DNA of 64,000 nt, taken from Bacteroidota bacterium. GTDB lineage: Bacteria; Bacteroidota; Bacteroidia; Chitinophagales; Chitinophagaceae. The notes under the pieces are model-generated. The model saw only the letters and a program-made list of their open reading frames with translations, was not told the origin of the DNA and did not search any database. A program made the translations under genes and the position numbers. Below, piece by piece: positions 43,552 through 53,832 of this stretch (the stretch's first letter is position 1; each line of letters starts with the position of its first letter). The stretch is taken from positions 1 through 64,000 of the forward strand of contig JAEWKK010000002.1 in NCBI GenBank assembly GCA_023386045.1, read 5' to 3'.

Positions 43552-45660
43552 TTGGAGATAAAGCGCGACATATTATGGAGGGTCTACCTTAGTTTCATCG
43601 GTGTAATGCTGTTGAGCTTTGTGGTGTTAGGGCGTGCTTTTTATATCCAGCACTTCCAGGGCGACTATTGGAGGAGTATGTCGGACAGCCTGCATCAGAA
43701 GTTTGTACCGCTTGATGCCGAAAGAGGAACGATCTACAGTGAAGATGGACAGATGCTCAGCACATCTGTTCCTTATTTTGATATTTACATGGACCTGGGC
43801 GCTGATGGACTGCGTGAGAAAAAAGGAAAACGCTTCAAAGAAAACATTGACTCCTTCTCCATTGCCCTCTCTAAATTTTTCAGGGATAAATCTTCGGCTC
43901 AATATAAAAAAGAACTCAAGCAGGCTTACAACGAAGGCAATCGCTATTTCCAGATCCGTAAGGGTTTGACATTCGAGGAATACAAGGCCTTCCGTGCGTT
44001 TCCGCTGGTAAAACTGGGAAGAAATAAAAGTGGTGTGATTGCCGAAGTAAAGAGCAGGAGGCTGAATCCATTTGGCATGCTTGCCAAAAGAACGATAGGC
44101 CTTGCAAGAGACAATGCACAGAATGTTGGATTGGAAAGAACCTATGACAGTCTGTTGAAAGGAACCTCGGGCAAACGACTGGTTCGCTTTATTGCGGGTG
44201 GTGCTGCTGTTCCGGTTGATGGCTATGAGATCGAGCCGGAAATGGGCAAGGACATCATCACTACCATTGATATACAAATGCAGGACATCGTTGAATCTGC
44301 ATTGATGAAGATGATGTTGCAAAGCGAAGCACAGTATGGCACCTGCCTGGTGATGGAAACAAAAACAGGAAAGATCAAGGCCATAGCCAATCTTGGAAGA
44401 GACCAGAAGGGAAATTATGGTGAGAACCTGAATTACGCACTGCAAACCACTGAGCCTGGATCTACTATAAAGCTGGCTACATTGCTAGCGGTTCTGGATC
44501 ATGGCACCAGTAACATCAATGAAATGGTGGAAATAGGTTCAACCGGAAATGCTTATGTAGGTGTAAGAAATGTAAATGATGCTGAAAGAGCGCCAAAGCC
44601 GGTAATGAGCTTAAGAGAATGCTTTGCGCATAGTTCAAATGTTGGCATGAGCAAGGTAGCTTACAGAGCTTTTGCAAATGAACCTGACCTCTATAAAAAT
44701 TACCTGAAAAAATTTCATCTCGATCGTAGATCCGGTATTGATCTGATTGGAGAAGAAGCTCCTGTTTTGCCAAAACTTAAGCGTAACAAGGAAGGTCTGC
44801 ATGCCATGATAACTGCCAGCTTTGGATACGCCATTGAAGTTAGTCCGCTCCACACACTGATGTTATACAATGCTGTTGCTAACGAAGGAAAAATGATGAA
44901 GCCTTACCTCGTGAACAGTATCAAGAGCAATGGCGTAACGGTAAAATCATTTGAACCCACTGTTCTTGATGAACAGATCTGCAAGCCTGAAGTTATTAAA
45001 GCGGCAAGACTTTGCATGGAGTCTGTTGTTACCGAAGGAACGGCCAAAGATGTATTTAAAGATTTCGCTTTCAGTGTAGCTGGGAAGACAGGGACAGCAC
45101 ACGTTGCAGGCGGTGATGTGAAATATTATGATGGAATTTACCAGGCTTCTTTTGCCGGCTATTTTCCTGCCGACCAGCCTGAATATACCTGTATCGTAGT
45201 GGTCAAAACAAAGCCACATGCTGCCATTCACTATGGAGGCCAACTGGCAGCTCCAGTATTCAGAGAAATCGCTACCAAACTCTATGCGCAGTATGTGAAA
45301 GGCAAAAAATCCATGCCTTATCAACTGGTGACAGACAGCTCTGATTATAATTATGCAGGATATACAACTGATGTGAGAGATATTTTCAGCAGGCTTGATC
45401 TGAAGCCCGTTGATTCTGCAGGCAATGATAACTGGAGTACGATTTATCAGGCTCGCTATAAGCCCGTGGTCAAAGGTCAGGAAACTGCGAAATCACAAAT
45501 GCCGGATGTAAAGGGTCTGACGCTCAAGGATGCACTCTACCTCCTGGAAAACAGGAATCTCAAAGTCATCGTGAGAGGCAAAGGAAAAGTAGTGGCGCAG
45601 GATATTTTGCCTGGAACAACAATAAACAATCATCAAACCGTAACGCTTTTACTCAATTGA
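43552..45660 (+). CDS. ftsI: Division-specific penicillin-binding protein (FtsI-like) with PASTA domain
   Basis: 702 aa. N-terminal membrane helix (VYLSFIGVMLLSFVVLG), dimerisation/pedestal domain, then the transpeptidase domain with SxxK at Ser304-TIK307, SSN at 361-363 and KTG at 512-514. A C-terminal PASTA-like domain (MPDVKGLTLKDALYLL ... VTLLLN, about 645-702) follows. It crosslinks septal peptidoglycan with FtsW. The start is TTG at 43552 (MEIKRDILWRVY), without an ATG alternative nearby. The stop overlaps the murE start. Confidence 0.94.
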   Translation: MEIKRDILWRVYLSFIGVMLLSFVVLGRAFYIQHFQGDYWRSMSDSLHQKFVPLDAERGTIYSEDGQMLSTSVPYFDIYMDLGADGLREKKGKRFKENIDSFSIALSKFFRDKSSAQYKKELKQAYNEGNRYFQIRKGLTFEEYKAFRAFPLVKLGRNKSGVIAEVKSRRLNPFGMLAKRTIGLARDNAQNVGLERTYDSLLKGTSGKRLVRFIAGGAAVPVDGYEIEPEMGKDIITTIDIQMQDIVESALMKMMLQSEAQYGTCLVMETKTGKIKAIANLGRDQKGNYGENLNYALQTTEPGSTIKLATLLAVLDHGTSNINEMVEIGSTGNAYVGVRNVNDAERAPKPVMSLRECFAHSSNVGMSKVAYRAFANEPDLYKNYLKKFHLDRRSGIDLIGEEAPVLPKLKRNKEGLHAMITASFGYAIEVSPLHTLMLYNAVANEGKMMKPYLVNSIKSNGVTVKSFEPTVLDEQICKPEVIKAARLCMESVVTEGTAKDVFKDFAFSVAGKTGTAHVAGGDVKYYDGIYQASFAGYFPADQPEYTCIVVVKTKPHAAIHYGGQLAAPVFREIATKLYAQYVKGKKSMPYQLVTDSSDYNYAGYTTDVRDIFSRLDLKPVDSAGNDNWSTIYQARYKPVVKGQETAKSQMPDVKGLTLKDALYLLENRNLKVIVRGKGKVVAQDILPGTTINNHQTVTLLLN

Positions 45661-47120
45661 AAAAATTAAGCGACATATTATATAAGGTGCACACCATGGC
45701 GTTGACGGGCAATACGGATATCGACATCAATGATATCCAGATTGATTCGCGCAAAGTTGGAAAGGGCAGCCTGTTTATTGCAGTGAAGGGCGTTGCTGCA
45801 GATGGACATCTTTATATTGAAAAAGCCATCTCGCAGGGTGCGGTGGCTATAGTTTGTGAACAAATGCCTTCGAAAAAAGAAGGTATCACCTATGTGCAAA
45901 CTACCAGCAGCGCTGAAGCGGCTGGACAGCTGGCTCATAATTTTTATGATCAGCCCACGCAAAAATTAAAACTGGTTGGAGTTACCGGCACCAATGGTAA
46001 AACAACAGTCGCAACACTGTTATATAAATTATTTACCTGCCTCGGTTATAAATGTGGCCTGGTGAGTACAGTGGAAAACCTGATCGCAGGAAAAATCATT
46101 CCTGCCACACATACCACACCTGATCCTGTAAGTCTGAATGCACTGTTGAAGCAAATGGTAGATGAAGGCTGCAACTATGCCTTCATGGAAGTGAGTTCAC
46201 ATGCGGTGCATCAACAAAGAATTGCAGGACTGGAATTCGCCGGTGCTCTTTTTACAAATATTACACACGACCACCTGGACTATCACAAAACCTTTGATGA
46301 ATACATCAAAGCCAAAAAAGGATTTTTTGACAGTTTGAGTTCATCAGCCTTTGCCATTACCAACCTTGATGACAAGCGTGGAAACGTGATGCTCCAAAAC
46401 ACAGCCGCTAAGAAGTACAGTTACAGCTTAAGAACAGTAGCTGATTTCAAAGGAAAGATCCTTGAAAACAGTTTGGGTGGACTGGTCATGAATATCAACG
46501 AACAGGAAGTACACTTCCGCCTGATCGGTGAATTCAACGCCTATAACCTCCTTGCTGTTTATGGTGCAGCCCTTTGTCTGGGTGAAGACAAGGCGCACGT
46601 ACTTCAGTGTTTAAGTAACACGACAGGAGCTGAGGGAAGGTTTGATTATATCATCTCTTCAAAGGACAGGATCATTGGAATTGTTGATTATGCCCACACA
46701 CCTGATGCACTGGTGAACGTATTGGAGACAATCAAAAAATTAAAGCAGGGTCATGAGAATGTGATAACGGTTGTGGGTTGTGGTGGAGACAGGGATAAAA
46801 CAAAAAGACCGATCATGGGTGAAGTGGCCTGCGAGCATAGCGACCGCGTCATCTTTACCAGCGACAATCCTCGCACAGAAGACCCTCTGAAGATCCTTGA
46901 AGATATGGAAGCCACATTGAACAGTGCTGCCAAAAGGAAGTTTTTATCCATAGCTGATAGAAAGCAGGCCATCAAAACAGCTGTTGATATGGCGAAGCCA
47001 GAAGACATTGTTTTGATTGCAGGGAAGGGTCATGAAAAATACCAGGAGATCAATGGCGTCAAACATCATTTTGATGACAGGGAAGTATTGCTGGAAATGT
47101 TTGAGCTATTAGGAAAATAA
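45657..47120 (+). CDS. murE: UDP-MurNAc-tripeptide synthetase MurE (meso-DAP type)
   Basis: 487 aa Mur ligase. ATP-binding loop GVTGTNGKTTVATL, central THTTPDP and the C-terminal DNPR motif (403-406), which indicates meso-diaminopimelate as the amino acid added, in line with Gram-negative peptidoglycan. It starts with TTG at 45657, overlapping the ftsI stop (TTGA). Next comes mraY after about 38 bp. murF, which would normally follow, is absent here. Confidence 0.95.
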   Translation: MKKLSDILYKVHTMALTGNTDIDINDIQIDSRKVGKGSLFIAVKGVAADGHLYIEKAISQGAVAIVCEQMPSKKEGITYVQTTSSAEAAGQLAHNFYDQPTQKLKLVGVTGTNGKTTVATLLYKLFTCLGYKCGLVSTVENLIAGKIIPATHTTPDPVSLNALLKQMVDEGCNYAFMEVSSHAVHQQRIAGLEFAGALFTNITHDHLDYHKTFDEYIKAKKGFFDSLSSSAFAITNLDDKRGNVMLQNTAAKKYSYSLRTVADFKGKILENSLGGLVMNINEQEVHFRLIGEFNAYNLLAVYGAALCLGEDKAHVLQCLSNTTGAEGRFDYIISSKDRIIGIVDYAHTPDALVNVLETIKKLKQGHENVITVVGCGGDRDKTKRPIMGEVACEHSDRVIFTSDNPRTEDPLKILEDMEATLNSAAKRKFLSIADRKQAIKTAVDMAKPEDIVLIAGKGHEKYQEINGVKHHFDDREVLLEMFELLGK

Positions 47121-47158
47121 GAACGTTGAAATGAATCATTAATTCAGAAAAGAATAAC

Positions 47159-48436
47159 ATGTTATATCACTTATTTGAATGGTTAAAGGATGAAGGGATC
47201 AAGTTCCCCGGCAGGGACTTGTTCGGTTTTATCACGTTCAGGGTGTTGTCTGCAGTTATTCTCTCGCTTTTGATTACTACTATCTACGGTAAAAAACTGA
47301 TCAATTATCTCAATAAAAAACAGATAGGTGAAACTGTTCGTGATCTCGGACTGGCTGGAGAGCAGCAAAAGAAAGGAACACCTACCATGGGTGGTCTCAT
47401 CATCATCCTGGCCATACTCATTCCAACTTTATTGCTGGCAGACCTTACAAAAGTGTATGTAAGGCTGATGATCTTTTGTACTATTTGGCTGGGTGCTATT
47501 GGTTTTATTGATGATTACCTGAAGCTGAGGGCCAAGAAAATTGCCCAGCAAAAAGGATTGCCTTATAAGAAAGGTGACAATGACGGCCTTGCCGGTAAAT
47601 TTAAAATCTTTGGTCAGGTAATGCTTGGAATTGTTGTGGGAGCAACTCTGTATTTCAACCAGAATGTAAAGATCTGGCGTGAGTTCCAGGGAGATCCTCA
47701 AACCACCAATGTAAAACTCATTGAAAAAACTGTTGACGGTAAGCCCAAATATTTTGTTGAGGCCAAGTCTTTTGTAACCTCTATTCCTTTTGTAAAAGGG
47801 CATGAGTTTAATTATTCAAGACTTCTTCCTGCATCATGGCGTGATTACACCTGGGTAGTTTATATCCTGGTGGTGATCTTCATTGTTACTGCTGTTTCCA
47901 ACGGATCAAATATCACTGACGGCCTGGACGGACTGGCTACAGGAACTTCAGCCATCATCAGCGCCTGTCTTGGAATTTTTGCCTATGCGAGCGGCAGCCT
48001 TTTATTTGCCGATTATCTGAATATCATGTACATACCCAACCTGGCGGAGCTTTCAATTTTTATCGGAGCCATGATTGGAGCATGCGTTGGATTTCTATGG
48101 TACAACTCTTATCCTGCGCAGGTGTTTATGGGTGATACGGGAAGTCTTACACTGGGTGGCCTTATTGCTTCACTGGCCATCATTGTTCACAAGGAATTAC
48201 TGATACCAATTATCTGCGGCGTTTTCCTTATAGAAGTACTGAGTGTTACACTGCAGGTAAGTTATTTCAAATACACTAAGAGAAAGACAGGTCAGGGTAA
48301 GCGGCTTTTTTTAATGAGCCCATTACACCACCACTATCAAAAGAAAGGATATCATGAAGCCAAGATCGTAACAAGATTTTGGATCATCACCATATTATGT
48401 GCGATTGTATCTATTGTGACGTTGAAGCTTAGATAA
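47159..48436 (+). CDS. mraY: Phospho-MurNAc-pentapeptide transferase MraY
   Basis: 425-aa polytopic membrane enzyme forming lipid I from UDP-MurNAc-pentapeptide and undecaprenyl phosphate. Family motifs: GTPTMGG, FIDDYLK, NITDGLDGLA, MGDTGSL and PLHHHYQKKG. It is about 60 residues longer than the E. coli protein; an extra hydrophilic loop (about 180-220, TTNVKLIEKTVDGKPKYF) lies between membrane helices, which I recall as usual in Bacteroidota MraY. 173 bp separate it from murD. Confidence 0.95.
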   Translation: MLYHLFEWLKDEGIKFPGRDLFGFITFRVLSAVILSLLITTIYGKKLINYLNKKQIGETVRDLGLAGEQQKKGTPTMGGLIIILAILIPTLLLADLTKVYVRLMIFCTIWLGAIGFIDDYLKLRAKKIAQQKGLPYKKGDNDGLAGKFKIFGQVMLGIVVGATLYFNQNVKIWREFQGDPQTTNVKLIEKTVDGKPKYFVEAKSFVTSIPFVKGHEFNYSRLLPASWRDYTWVVYILVVIFIVTAVSNGSNITDGLDGLATGTSAIISACLGIFAYASGSLLFADYLNIMYIPNLAELSIFIGAMIGACVGFLWYNSYPAQVFMGDTGSLTLGGLIASLAIIVHKELLIPIICGVFLIEVLSVTLQVSYFKYTKRKTGQGKRLFLMSPLHHHYQKKGYHEAKIVTRFWIITILCAIVSIVTLKLR

Positions 48437-48609
48437 GGCATTATTGAAAAACCACCGACGAGGAAGAAGGTCCGCCTATGAAATAACGGGTGTTCGTCCG
48501 AAAACGAAACGAAGGATTTTTAAAATCTAATGCTGTTGAAAAACCAGGGTTTCCGTACATGGAAACATCCCAGGATGGAAACTTAATGGCTGAGAAACAT
48601 TAAAGGCAG
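48437..48609. other. Non-coding 173-bp spacer between mraY and murD
   Basis: No gene seen. It contains a direct repeat TTGAAAAACCA near 48444 and 48535, and a hairpin GTTTCC-GTACAT-GGAAAC (48548-48565), with a further TGGAAAC copy downstream (48574-48581). It is the longest gap within the otherwise tight part of the cluster and may hold an internal promoter or RNA structure. Confidence 0.55.
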
Positions 48610-49950
48610 ATGAGTAAGAGACTGGTCATATTAGGTGGAGGGGAAAGCGGAGTAGGAGCGGCATTGCTTGCAAAAAAAGAAGGTTACATCGTCCGGTTAA
48701 TGGATGAAGGCTCTTTGAAAGATGGTTATCGCAAAGAACTGCAGGAAGCAGGTATTGATTTTCTTGAAAATGATATCAACAGCGAGGAATTACTCAATGC
48801 AGATGAAGTAGTGAAAAGCCCGGGCATACCCGAAAAGAATGACTGGGTAAAATTGCTTAGGCAAAAAAACATTCCCGTCATCAGCGAGATCGAACTGGCT
48901 TACAGGCATAAGGGAAACAGCAGGATCATTGCCATCACGGGTAGTAATGGAAAATCAACCACTACGGCGCTTACATTTCATATCTGCAATCATGCAGGAT
49001 TGAATTGTGCGCTGGTGGGCAACATTGGTTATTCATTTGCCAGGCAGGTGGCGGAAGATCCAAAGGATTTGTATGTGGCTGAGATCAGCTCATTCCAGCT
49101 GGATGATATTGTTTACTTCAGACCTGATGTTGCAGTACTGCTGAACATCACAGAAGATCATTTGGACCGGTATGAATACCGTTTTGAAAATTATGTAAAA
49201 AGCAAGTTTAAAATAGCGATCAACCAGACTTCAAAGGACCATTTCATTTATAATCTTGATGACGAAGTGATCACAGGTTACCTGGAACAAAACCAGATTC
49301 ATTCAATTCAATTACCAATCAGTATGAAGCAGAAAGTTGAAAAAGGCGGGTATATCAAAAATGAAGAGCTGCACGTGAAAGTGAACTCTGAAGATCAGCA
49401 AATGAGTATTTATGATTTTGCCCTGAAGGGTAAACACAATCAATTCAACACCATGGCAGCAAGTGTGGCCGGCGCAACGATGGATATCCGTAAAAACAAG
49501 ATCCGCGATGCTGTGCAAACTTTTGAAAACCTGGAGCATCGCATGGAAGCTGTGGCTACTGTGAGAGGTGTTGAATTCATCAACGACAGTAAGGCTACCA
49601 ATGTGAACTCCACCTGGTTTGCATTGGAAAGCATGACTAAGCCAACAGTGCTGATACTGGGCGGTGTTGATAAGGGGAATGATTATTCCTTATTACAGGA
49701 CCTCGTTACAGAAAAAGTAAAAGCCATTGTTTGCATGGGAATCGATAATGCAAAGATCCACCAGGCATTTGATGGGAAAGTATCAAGTATTATAGATACC
49801 GCAAGTGCAGCAGAAGCGGTTCATGCTGCATTTGGCTTATCCGTTCCCGGCGATGTGGTTTTACTCAGCCCTGCCTGTGCATCATTCGATCTTTTCAAAA
49901 ATTATGAAGACCGCGGTAAGCAGTTTAAAGACGCAGTAAAAAATTTATAA
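48610..49950 (+). CDS. murD: UDP-MurNAc-L-Ala:D-Glu ligase MurD
   Basis: 446 aa Mur ligase. Rossmann N-terminal GGGESGVG, ATP-binding ITGSNGKSTTT, LLNITEDHLDRYE and INDSKATNVNSTW are the MurD-specific segments. It adds D-glutamate to UDP-MurNAc-L-Ala in the cytoplasm. Normal length. Followed by ftsW after 27 bp. Confidence 0.95.
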   Translation: MSKRLVILGGGESGVGAALLAKKEGYIVRLMDEGSLKDGYRKELQEAGIDFLENDINSEELLNADEVVKSPGIPEKNDWVKLLRQKNIPVISEIELAYRHKGNSRIIAITGSNGKSTTTALTFHICNHAGLNCALVGNIGYSFARQVAEDPKDLYVAEISSFQLDDIVYFRPDVAVLLNITEDHLDRYEYRFENYVKSKFKIAINQTSKDHFIYNLDDEVITGYLEQNQIHSIQLPISMKQKVEKGGYIKNEELHVKVNSEDQQMSIYDFALKGKHNQFNTMAASVAGATMDIRKNKIRDAVQTFENLEHRMEAVATVRGVEFINDSKATNVNSTWFALESMTKPTVLILGGVDKGNDYSLLQDLVTEKVKAIVCMGIDNAKIHQAFDGKVSSIIDTASAAEAVHAAFGLSVPGDVVLLSPACASFDLFKNYEDRGKQFKDAVKNL

Positions 49951-49977
49951 GCAATACTGAATTACAAGTTGCCATTA

Positions 49978-51294
49978 ATGAACCAGACATCAGACATACG
50001 ATTCTCTGATCTGAACCTTAAACCGGCTCAGCTACTGAAGAGTACCAGGGGTGATAAAGTCATCTGGGCTCTTGTGTTGCTGCTTGTTTTGGTTTCTCTT
50101 CTGGCGGTGTACAGTGCTACAGGTTCACTGGCTTATAAAAAATATAAAGGCAATACTGAAGTTTATCTCTTTAAGCAGATCGCTTTTATTGCAATTGGTT
50201 TTTGCATCATCTATTTTGCGCACCGGGTCAACTATACCATTTATTCCAAAGTTGCCAAGATCTTATTCCTCTTATCCATTCCACTACTGCTTTATACCTT
50301 ATTCTTTGGAGTAACCATGAATGAAGGAAGCCGCTGGATCCGTGTGCCGGTCATCAATATGACCATGCAAACTTCTGACCTTGCCAAGCTTGGTCTTTTT
50401 ATGTTTCTTGCCCGTTTGCTGAGTCGCAAGCAAAACAAGATCAAGGATTTTAAGAAAGGATTTCTTCCTGTTATCACTCCAATAGCAATTACCTGCCTCC
50501 TGATTGCACCGGCTAATTTATCAACAGCGCTTTTGCTGGGAGCCAGCTGCATGCTGCTTTTATTTATTGGCCGTGTCAGCGGCAAGCATTTATTAATGGT
50601 GGTTGGTGTAGCAATGATTCCTGTAATCTTCCTGGTGATGGCAGCCATGGTCAAACATAAATCTTCAGTGAATGAAGAAGTGGTTGCAAGCTCTAAGGAA
50701 AAATCATCAAGACTTACCGCAAGGGTGGAGACCTGGGTAGGTCGCGTCGAGAATTTTATGTACGGTTCACATGTTGCTGATGATGATCATTACCAGGTGA
50801 ACCAGGCTAAGATTGCTATTGCACGAGGACGCTGGCTTGGACGCGGTCCTGGAAATGGTGAAGCAAGAAATTTCCTGCCGCAGGCTTACAACGATTATAT
50901 TTTCGCCACGCTAATAGAAGAATATGGATTGCTCGGTGGCGCTTTCATTTTATTTATCTACCTGGTTTTTCTATATAGAAGCATCAGGCTTTTTAAACAA
51001 TGCCCTTTTGCTTTTGGTGCCTTCCTTGCACTGGGCTTGAGCTTCACACTGGTGATACAGGCAATGGCAAATATGGCGGTTAACGTCAATCTCTTTCCTG
51101 TTACAGGTGTTACACTGCCACTTGTGAGCATGGGAGGTAGCAGCTTTTTATTTACCTGTCTCTCCATAGGGATCATATTAAGCGTAGCAAGAAATGTGGA
51201 GCAGTTGGAAGGCCGAAAAAAATTACCTGATGAAGCGAAAAAGGAAGTAGAGGAAGAAGAGATTATTGATGAACCAGAAGAAGTTGTTTCCTGA
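49978..51294 (+). CDS. ftsW: Peptidoglycan glycosyltransferase FtsW
   Basis: 438-aa SEDS-family membrane protein with about ten helices. Marked by GSRWIRVP (periplasmic loop near helix 4), QVNQAKIAIARGRWLGRGPGNG, the large loop with the catalytic-region Asp/Glu, and VTGVTLPLVSMGGSS. It polymerises lipid II at the septum with FtsI. The ATG at 49978 fits better than the TTG at 49969. The C-terminus is very acidic (KKEVEEEEIIDEPEE). It ends 1 bp before murG. Confidence 0.94.
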   Translation: MNQTSDIRFSDLNLKPAQLLKSTRGDKVIWALVLLLVLVSLLAVYSATGSLAYKKYKGNTEVYLFKQIAFIAIGFCIIYFAHRVNYTIYSKVAKILFLLSIPLLLYTLFFGVTMNEGSRWIRVPVINMTMQTSDLAKLGLFMFLARLLSRKQNKIKDFKKGFLPVITPIAITCLLIAPANLSTALLLGASCMLLLFIGRVSGKHLLMVVGVAMIPVIFLVMAAMVKHKSSVNEEVVASSKEKSSRLTARVETWVGRVENFMYGSHVADDDHYQVNQAKIAIARGRWLGRGPGNGEARNFLPQAYNDYIFATLIEEYGLLGGAFILFIYLVFLYRSIRLFKQCPFAFGAFLALGLSFTLVIQAMANMAVNVNLFPVTGVTLPLVSMGGSSFLFTCLSIGIILSVARNVEQLEGRKKLPDEAKKEVEEEEIIDEPEEVVS

Positions 51295-51295
51295 T

Positions 51296-52390
51296 ATGGC
51301 GAAGAAGATCATCATAGCAGGAGGAGGAACAGGGGGACATATTTTTCCCGCGATAGCCATTGCAAATGCTATCAAAAAACTGGAGCCACAAACAGAAATA
51401 CTTTTTGTTGGCGCCAAAGGAAAGATGGAGATGGAGAAAGTACCTCAGGCAGGTTATGGTATCGAAGGCCTGGATATCGCAGGCTTTAATCGTAGTTCTT
51501 TGATAAAAAATATCGGTCTGCCTTTCAAGCTGGTAAAAAGTTTCCTGCAGGTCAGGAATATTTTTAGCCGGTTCAGGCCTGATGCCGTGATAGGCGTTGG
51601 TGGATATTCATCCTTTCCTGTTTTGCGTTTGGCTCAGGCAAAGGGAATCGCTTCTTTCATTCATGAATCCAATTCATTTGCAGGGAAGTCGAATATTTTC
51701 CTCGGGAAAAAAGCAACTAAGATTTTTGTGGCATCTGATGGAATGGAAAAATTTTTTCCTGCCAACAGGATCATGATCACAGGCAATCCGGTCCGGCCTG
51801 CCATTACTCAGGTGGATACGATTGCCAAAGAAAATGCCTTGCAGCTCTTTGGTATGGATGCAGGTAAGATCACACTGTTAGCTGTTGGGGGCAGTCTGGG
51901 CGCAAGATCAATCAACGAAGCAATCGCGAAAGATATCGATACTATAGTTAACAATGAAATCCAGTTGATCTGGCAAACCGGTAAAAACGATGCCGCCAAA
52001 TGGAAGGCTTATCAAAAGCAGGGTGTGTGGGTGGATGAATTTATCACAGGAATGGAAAACGCTTATGCTGCAGCTGATATAGTGATCTCACGTGCAGGTG
52101 CTATGGCTATTGCTGAATTATGTGTTGTAAAGAAACCAGTTCTTTTTGTGCCTTATCCTTTTGCTGCTGAAGACCACCAGACTGTCAATGCAATGAACCT
52201 GGTGAACAAGCAGGCTGCTATAATGGTAAAGGATAATGAGGCCATGGAAAAACTGGTGCCAAATATCATAGCCCTGGCAAAAGATGAGAGGCATCAAAGA
52301 GAATTAAAAGAAAATATCGGCAGGTATGCTATCAAAGATGCCGATGAAATCATAGCAAAAGAAATTTTGAAAGAATTGGAACAGCAATGA
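51296..52390 (+). CDS. murG: UDP-GlcNAc:lipid I N-acetylglucosaminyltransferase MurG
   Basis: 364 aa GT-B enzyme on the inner face of the membrane. IIIAGGGTGGHIFPAIAIA is the diagnostic N-terminal glycine-rich motif; IHESNSFAGKSN, GGSLGARSINEAI and ISRAGAMAIAELCVVKKPVLFVPYP follow. Start at ATG 51296 matches the family N-terminus; the in-frame TTG at 51266 would overlap ftsW. It overlaps murC by 4 bp. Confidence 0.95.
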   Translation: MAKKIIIAGGGTGGHIFPAIAIANAIKKLEPQTEILFVGAKGKMEMEKVPQAGYGIEGLDIAGFNRSSLIKNIGLPFKLVKSFLQVRNIFSRFRPDAVIGVGGYSSFPVLRLAQAKGIASFIHESNSFAGKSNIFLGKKATKIFVASDGMEKFFPANRIMITGNPVRPAITQVDTIAKENALQLFGMDAGKITLLAVGGSLGARSINEAIAKDIDTIVNNEIQLIWQTGKNDAAKWKAYQKQGVWVDEFITGMENAYAAADIVISRAGAMAIAELCVVKKPVLFVPYPFAAEDHQTVNAMNLVNKQAAIMVKDNEAMEKLVPNIIALAKDERHQRELKENIGRYAIKDADEIIAKEILKELEQQ

Positions 52391-53820
52391 ACAGTGAACA
52401 AAACATAACATCACCACAACTGGCTACCTTAAAAGGAATAGCTGCAGTATACTTTATAGGTATAGGTGGCATTGGTATGAGTGCGCTGGCCAGGTACTTT
52501 CATTCAAAAGGAACAAGGGTGAGTGGTTATGACAGAACATCAACTGAGTTGACCCAACAGCTGGAAAAAGAAGGCATGTTTATTCATTATTCTGATGATG
52601 TAAGTCTTGCACCAAAAGATGTGGATATCGTGGTTTATACACCTGCCATTCCATCTGATCATCAGGAACTTGTCTTTTACCGGGAGAATGATTACAAAGT
52701 GGTAAAAAGAAGTGATGTGTTGCAGGCCATCAGTGCTGATTCTTACAATATCTGCATTGCCGGTACTCATGGAAAGACTACCATTTCTACTATGACTGCA
52801 CACATGCTCAGGCATACAGGTTATGGTTGCAATGCTTTCCTTGGGGGCATATGTGTGAACTATCACACCAATTTCTGGAGCAGTGAAGAGAATGTTTGTG
52901 TGATAGAAGCGGATGAATACGACAGGAGCTTTTTGAAATTAAGTCCTGATATCGCTGTGATCACATCCATGGATGCTGACCACCTGGATATCTATGGTGA
53001 TGAGAAATCGATGCAGGATGCTTTTGTGGATTTCAGCAACCAGGTGCGTGGTGATGGTTTGCTTATAGGAAAATTCGGATTAAAAAGGATCAGCGAAAGT
53101 AAAGCAGCCAGGAAGCAGACATACAGCCTTCAAAATGATGCTGCTGATATTTATGCATCCAACATCCGGATCCATGAGGGCGGATATGTATTCGATGCTC
53201 AATTGAAAACTAAAATTCTTTCTCAACTTGAACTGAATATCGGCGGAATGCATAACGTGGAGAATATGCTGGTAGCCATTGCTATTGCCAGTGAATTGGG
53301 CATTGATGAAGAAAAGATCAAAGCTGCTGTTGCTGATTTCAAAGGTGTGAAGCGAAGATTTGAATACATCATTCCACCACAGAAACAACAGGAAGGCGGC
53401 TATGTGCAACCGGTTCTGATAGATGATTATGCTCATCATCCTGAGGAATTGAAAGCCTTGCTAAGGAGCGTGCGCAGTTTATTCCCGCAAAGAGTTTTGA
53501 CGGTTGTTTTTCAACCCCATCTCTTCACACGCACAAGAGACCTGGCTGATGGATTTGCAGAAGTGCTGTCAATGGCTGATCAATTGATTTTGCTTCCCAT
53601 TTATCCTGCAAGAGAGAAGCCCTTGCCCGGCGTAACCAGTGAAATGATCATGGATAAAATTCAGGATGATAAAGCAAGGGTGATGCAAAAGGAGCAAATG
53701 TTACAATGGATGCAGGATCATGATCTGAATAAGGAATTTGGCGAAGTGATCGTAATGGCCGGTGCAGGTGATATAGATGCGTTGGTGCCGAAAGTAAAAA
53801 CCATCATTGAAAATAAATAA
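52387..53820 (+). CDS. murC: UDP-MurNAc:L-alanine ligase MurC
   Basis: 477 aa. Mur ligase adding L-Ala to UDP-MurNAc, the first peptide step. Signatures: YFIGIGGIGMSALARY, GTHGKTTISTM (ATP), DEYDRSFLKL, and DDYAHHPEELKALL. The ATG overlaps the murG stop (ATGA). Followed by ftsQ after 12 bp. Confidence 0.95.
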   Translation: MNSEQNITSPQLATLKGIAAVYFIGIGGIGMSALARYFHSKGTRVSGYDRTSTELTQQLEKEGMFIHYSDDVSLAPKDVDIVVYTPAIPSDHQELVFYRENDYKVVKRSDVLQAISADSYNICIAGTHGKTTISTMTAHMLRHTGYGCNAFLGGICVNYHTNFWSSEENVCVIEADEYDRSFLKLSPDIAVITSMDADHLDIYGDEKSMQDAFVDFSNQVRGDGLLIGKFGLKRISESKAARKQTYSLQNDAADIYASNIRIHEGGYVFDAQLKTKILSQLELNIGGMHNVENMLVAIAIASELGIDEEKIKAAVADFKGVKRRFEYIIPPQKQQEGGYVQPVLIDDYAHHPEELKALLRSVRSLFPQRVLTVVFQPHLFTRTRDLADGFAEVLSMADQLILLPIYPAREKPLPGVTSEMIMDKIQDDKARVMQKEQMLQWMQDHDLNKEFGEVIVMAGAGDIDALVPKVKTIIENK

Positions 53821-53832
53821 GAGAACAAATTC

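Noticed and set aside
43627..44445. 272-codon antisense reading in ftsI
   Set aside because: Lies opposite a clearly coding gene with intact catalytic motifs; the composition is that of a shadow frame.
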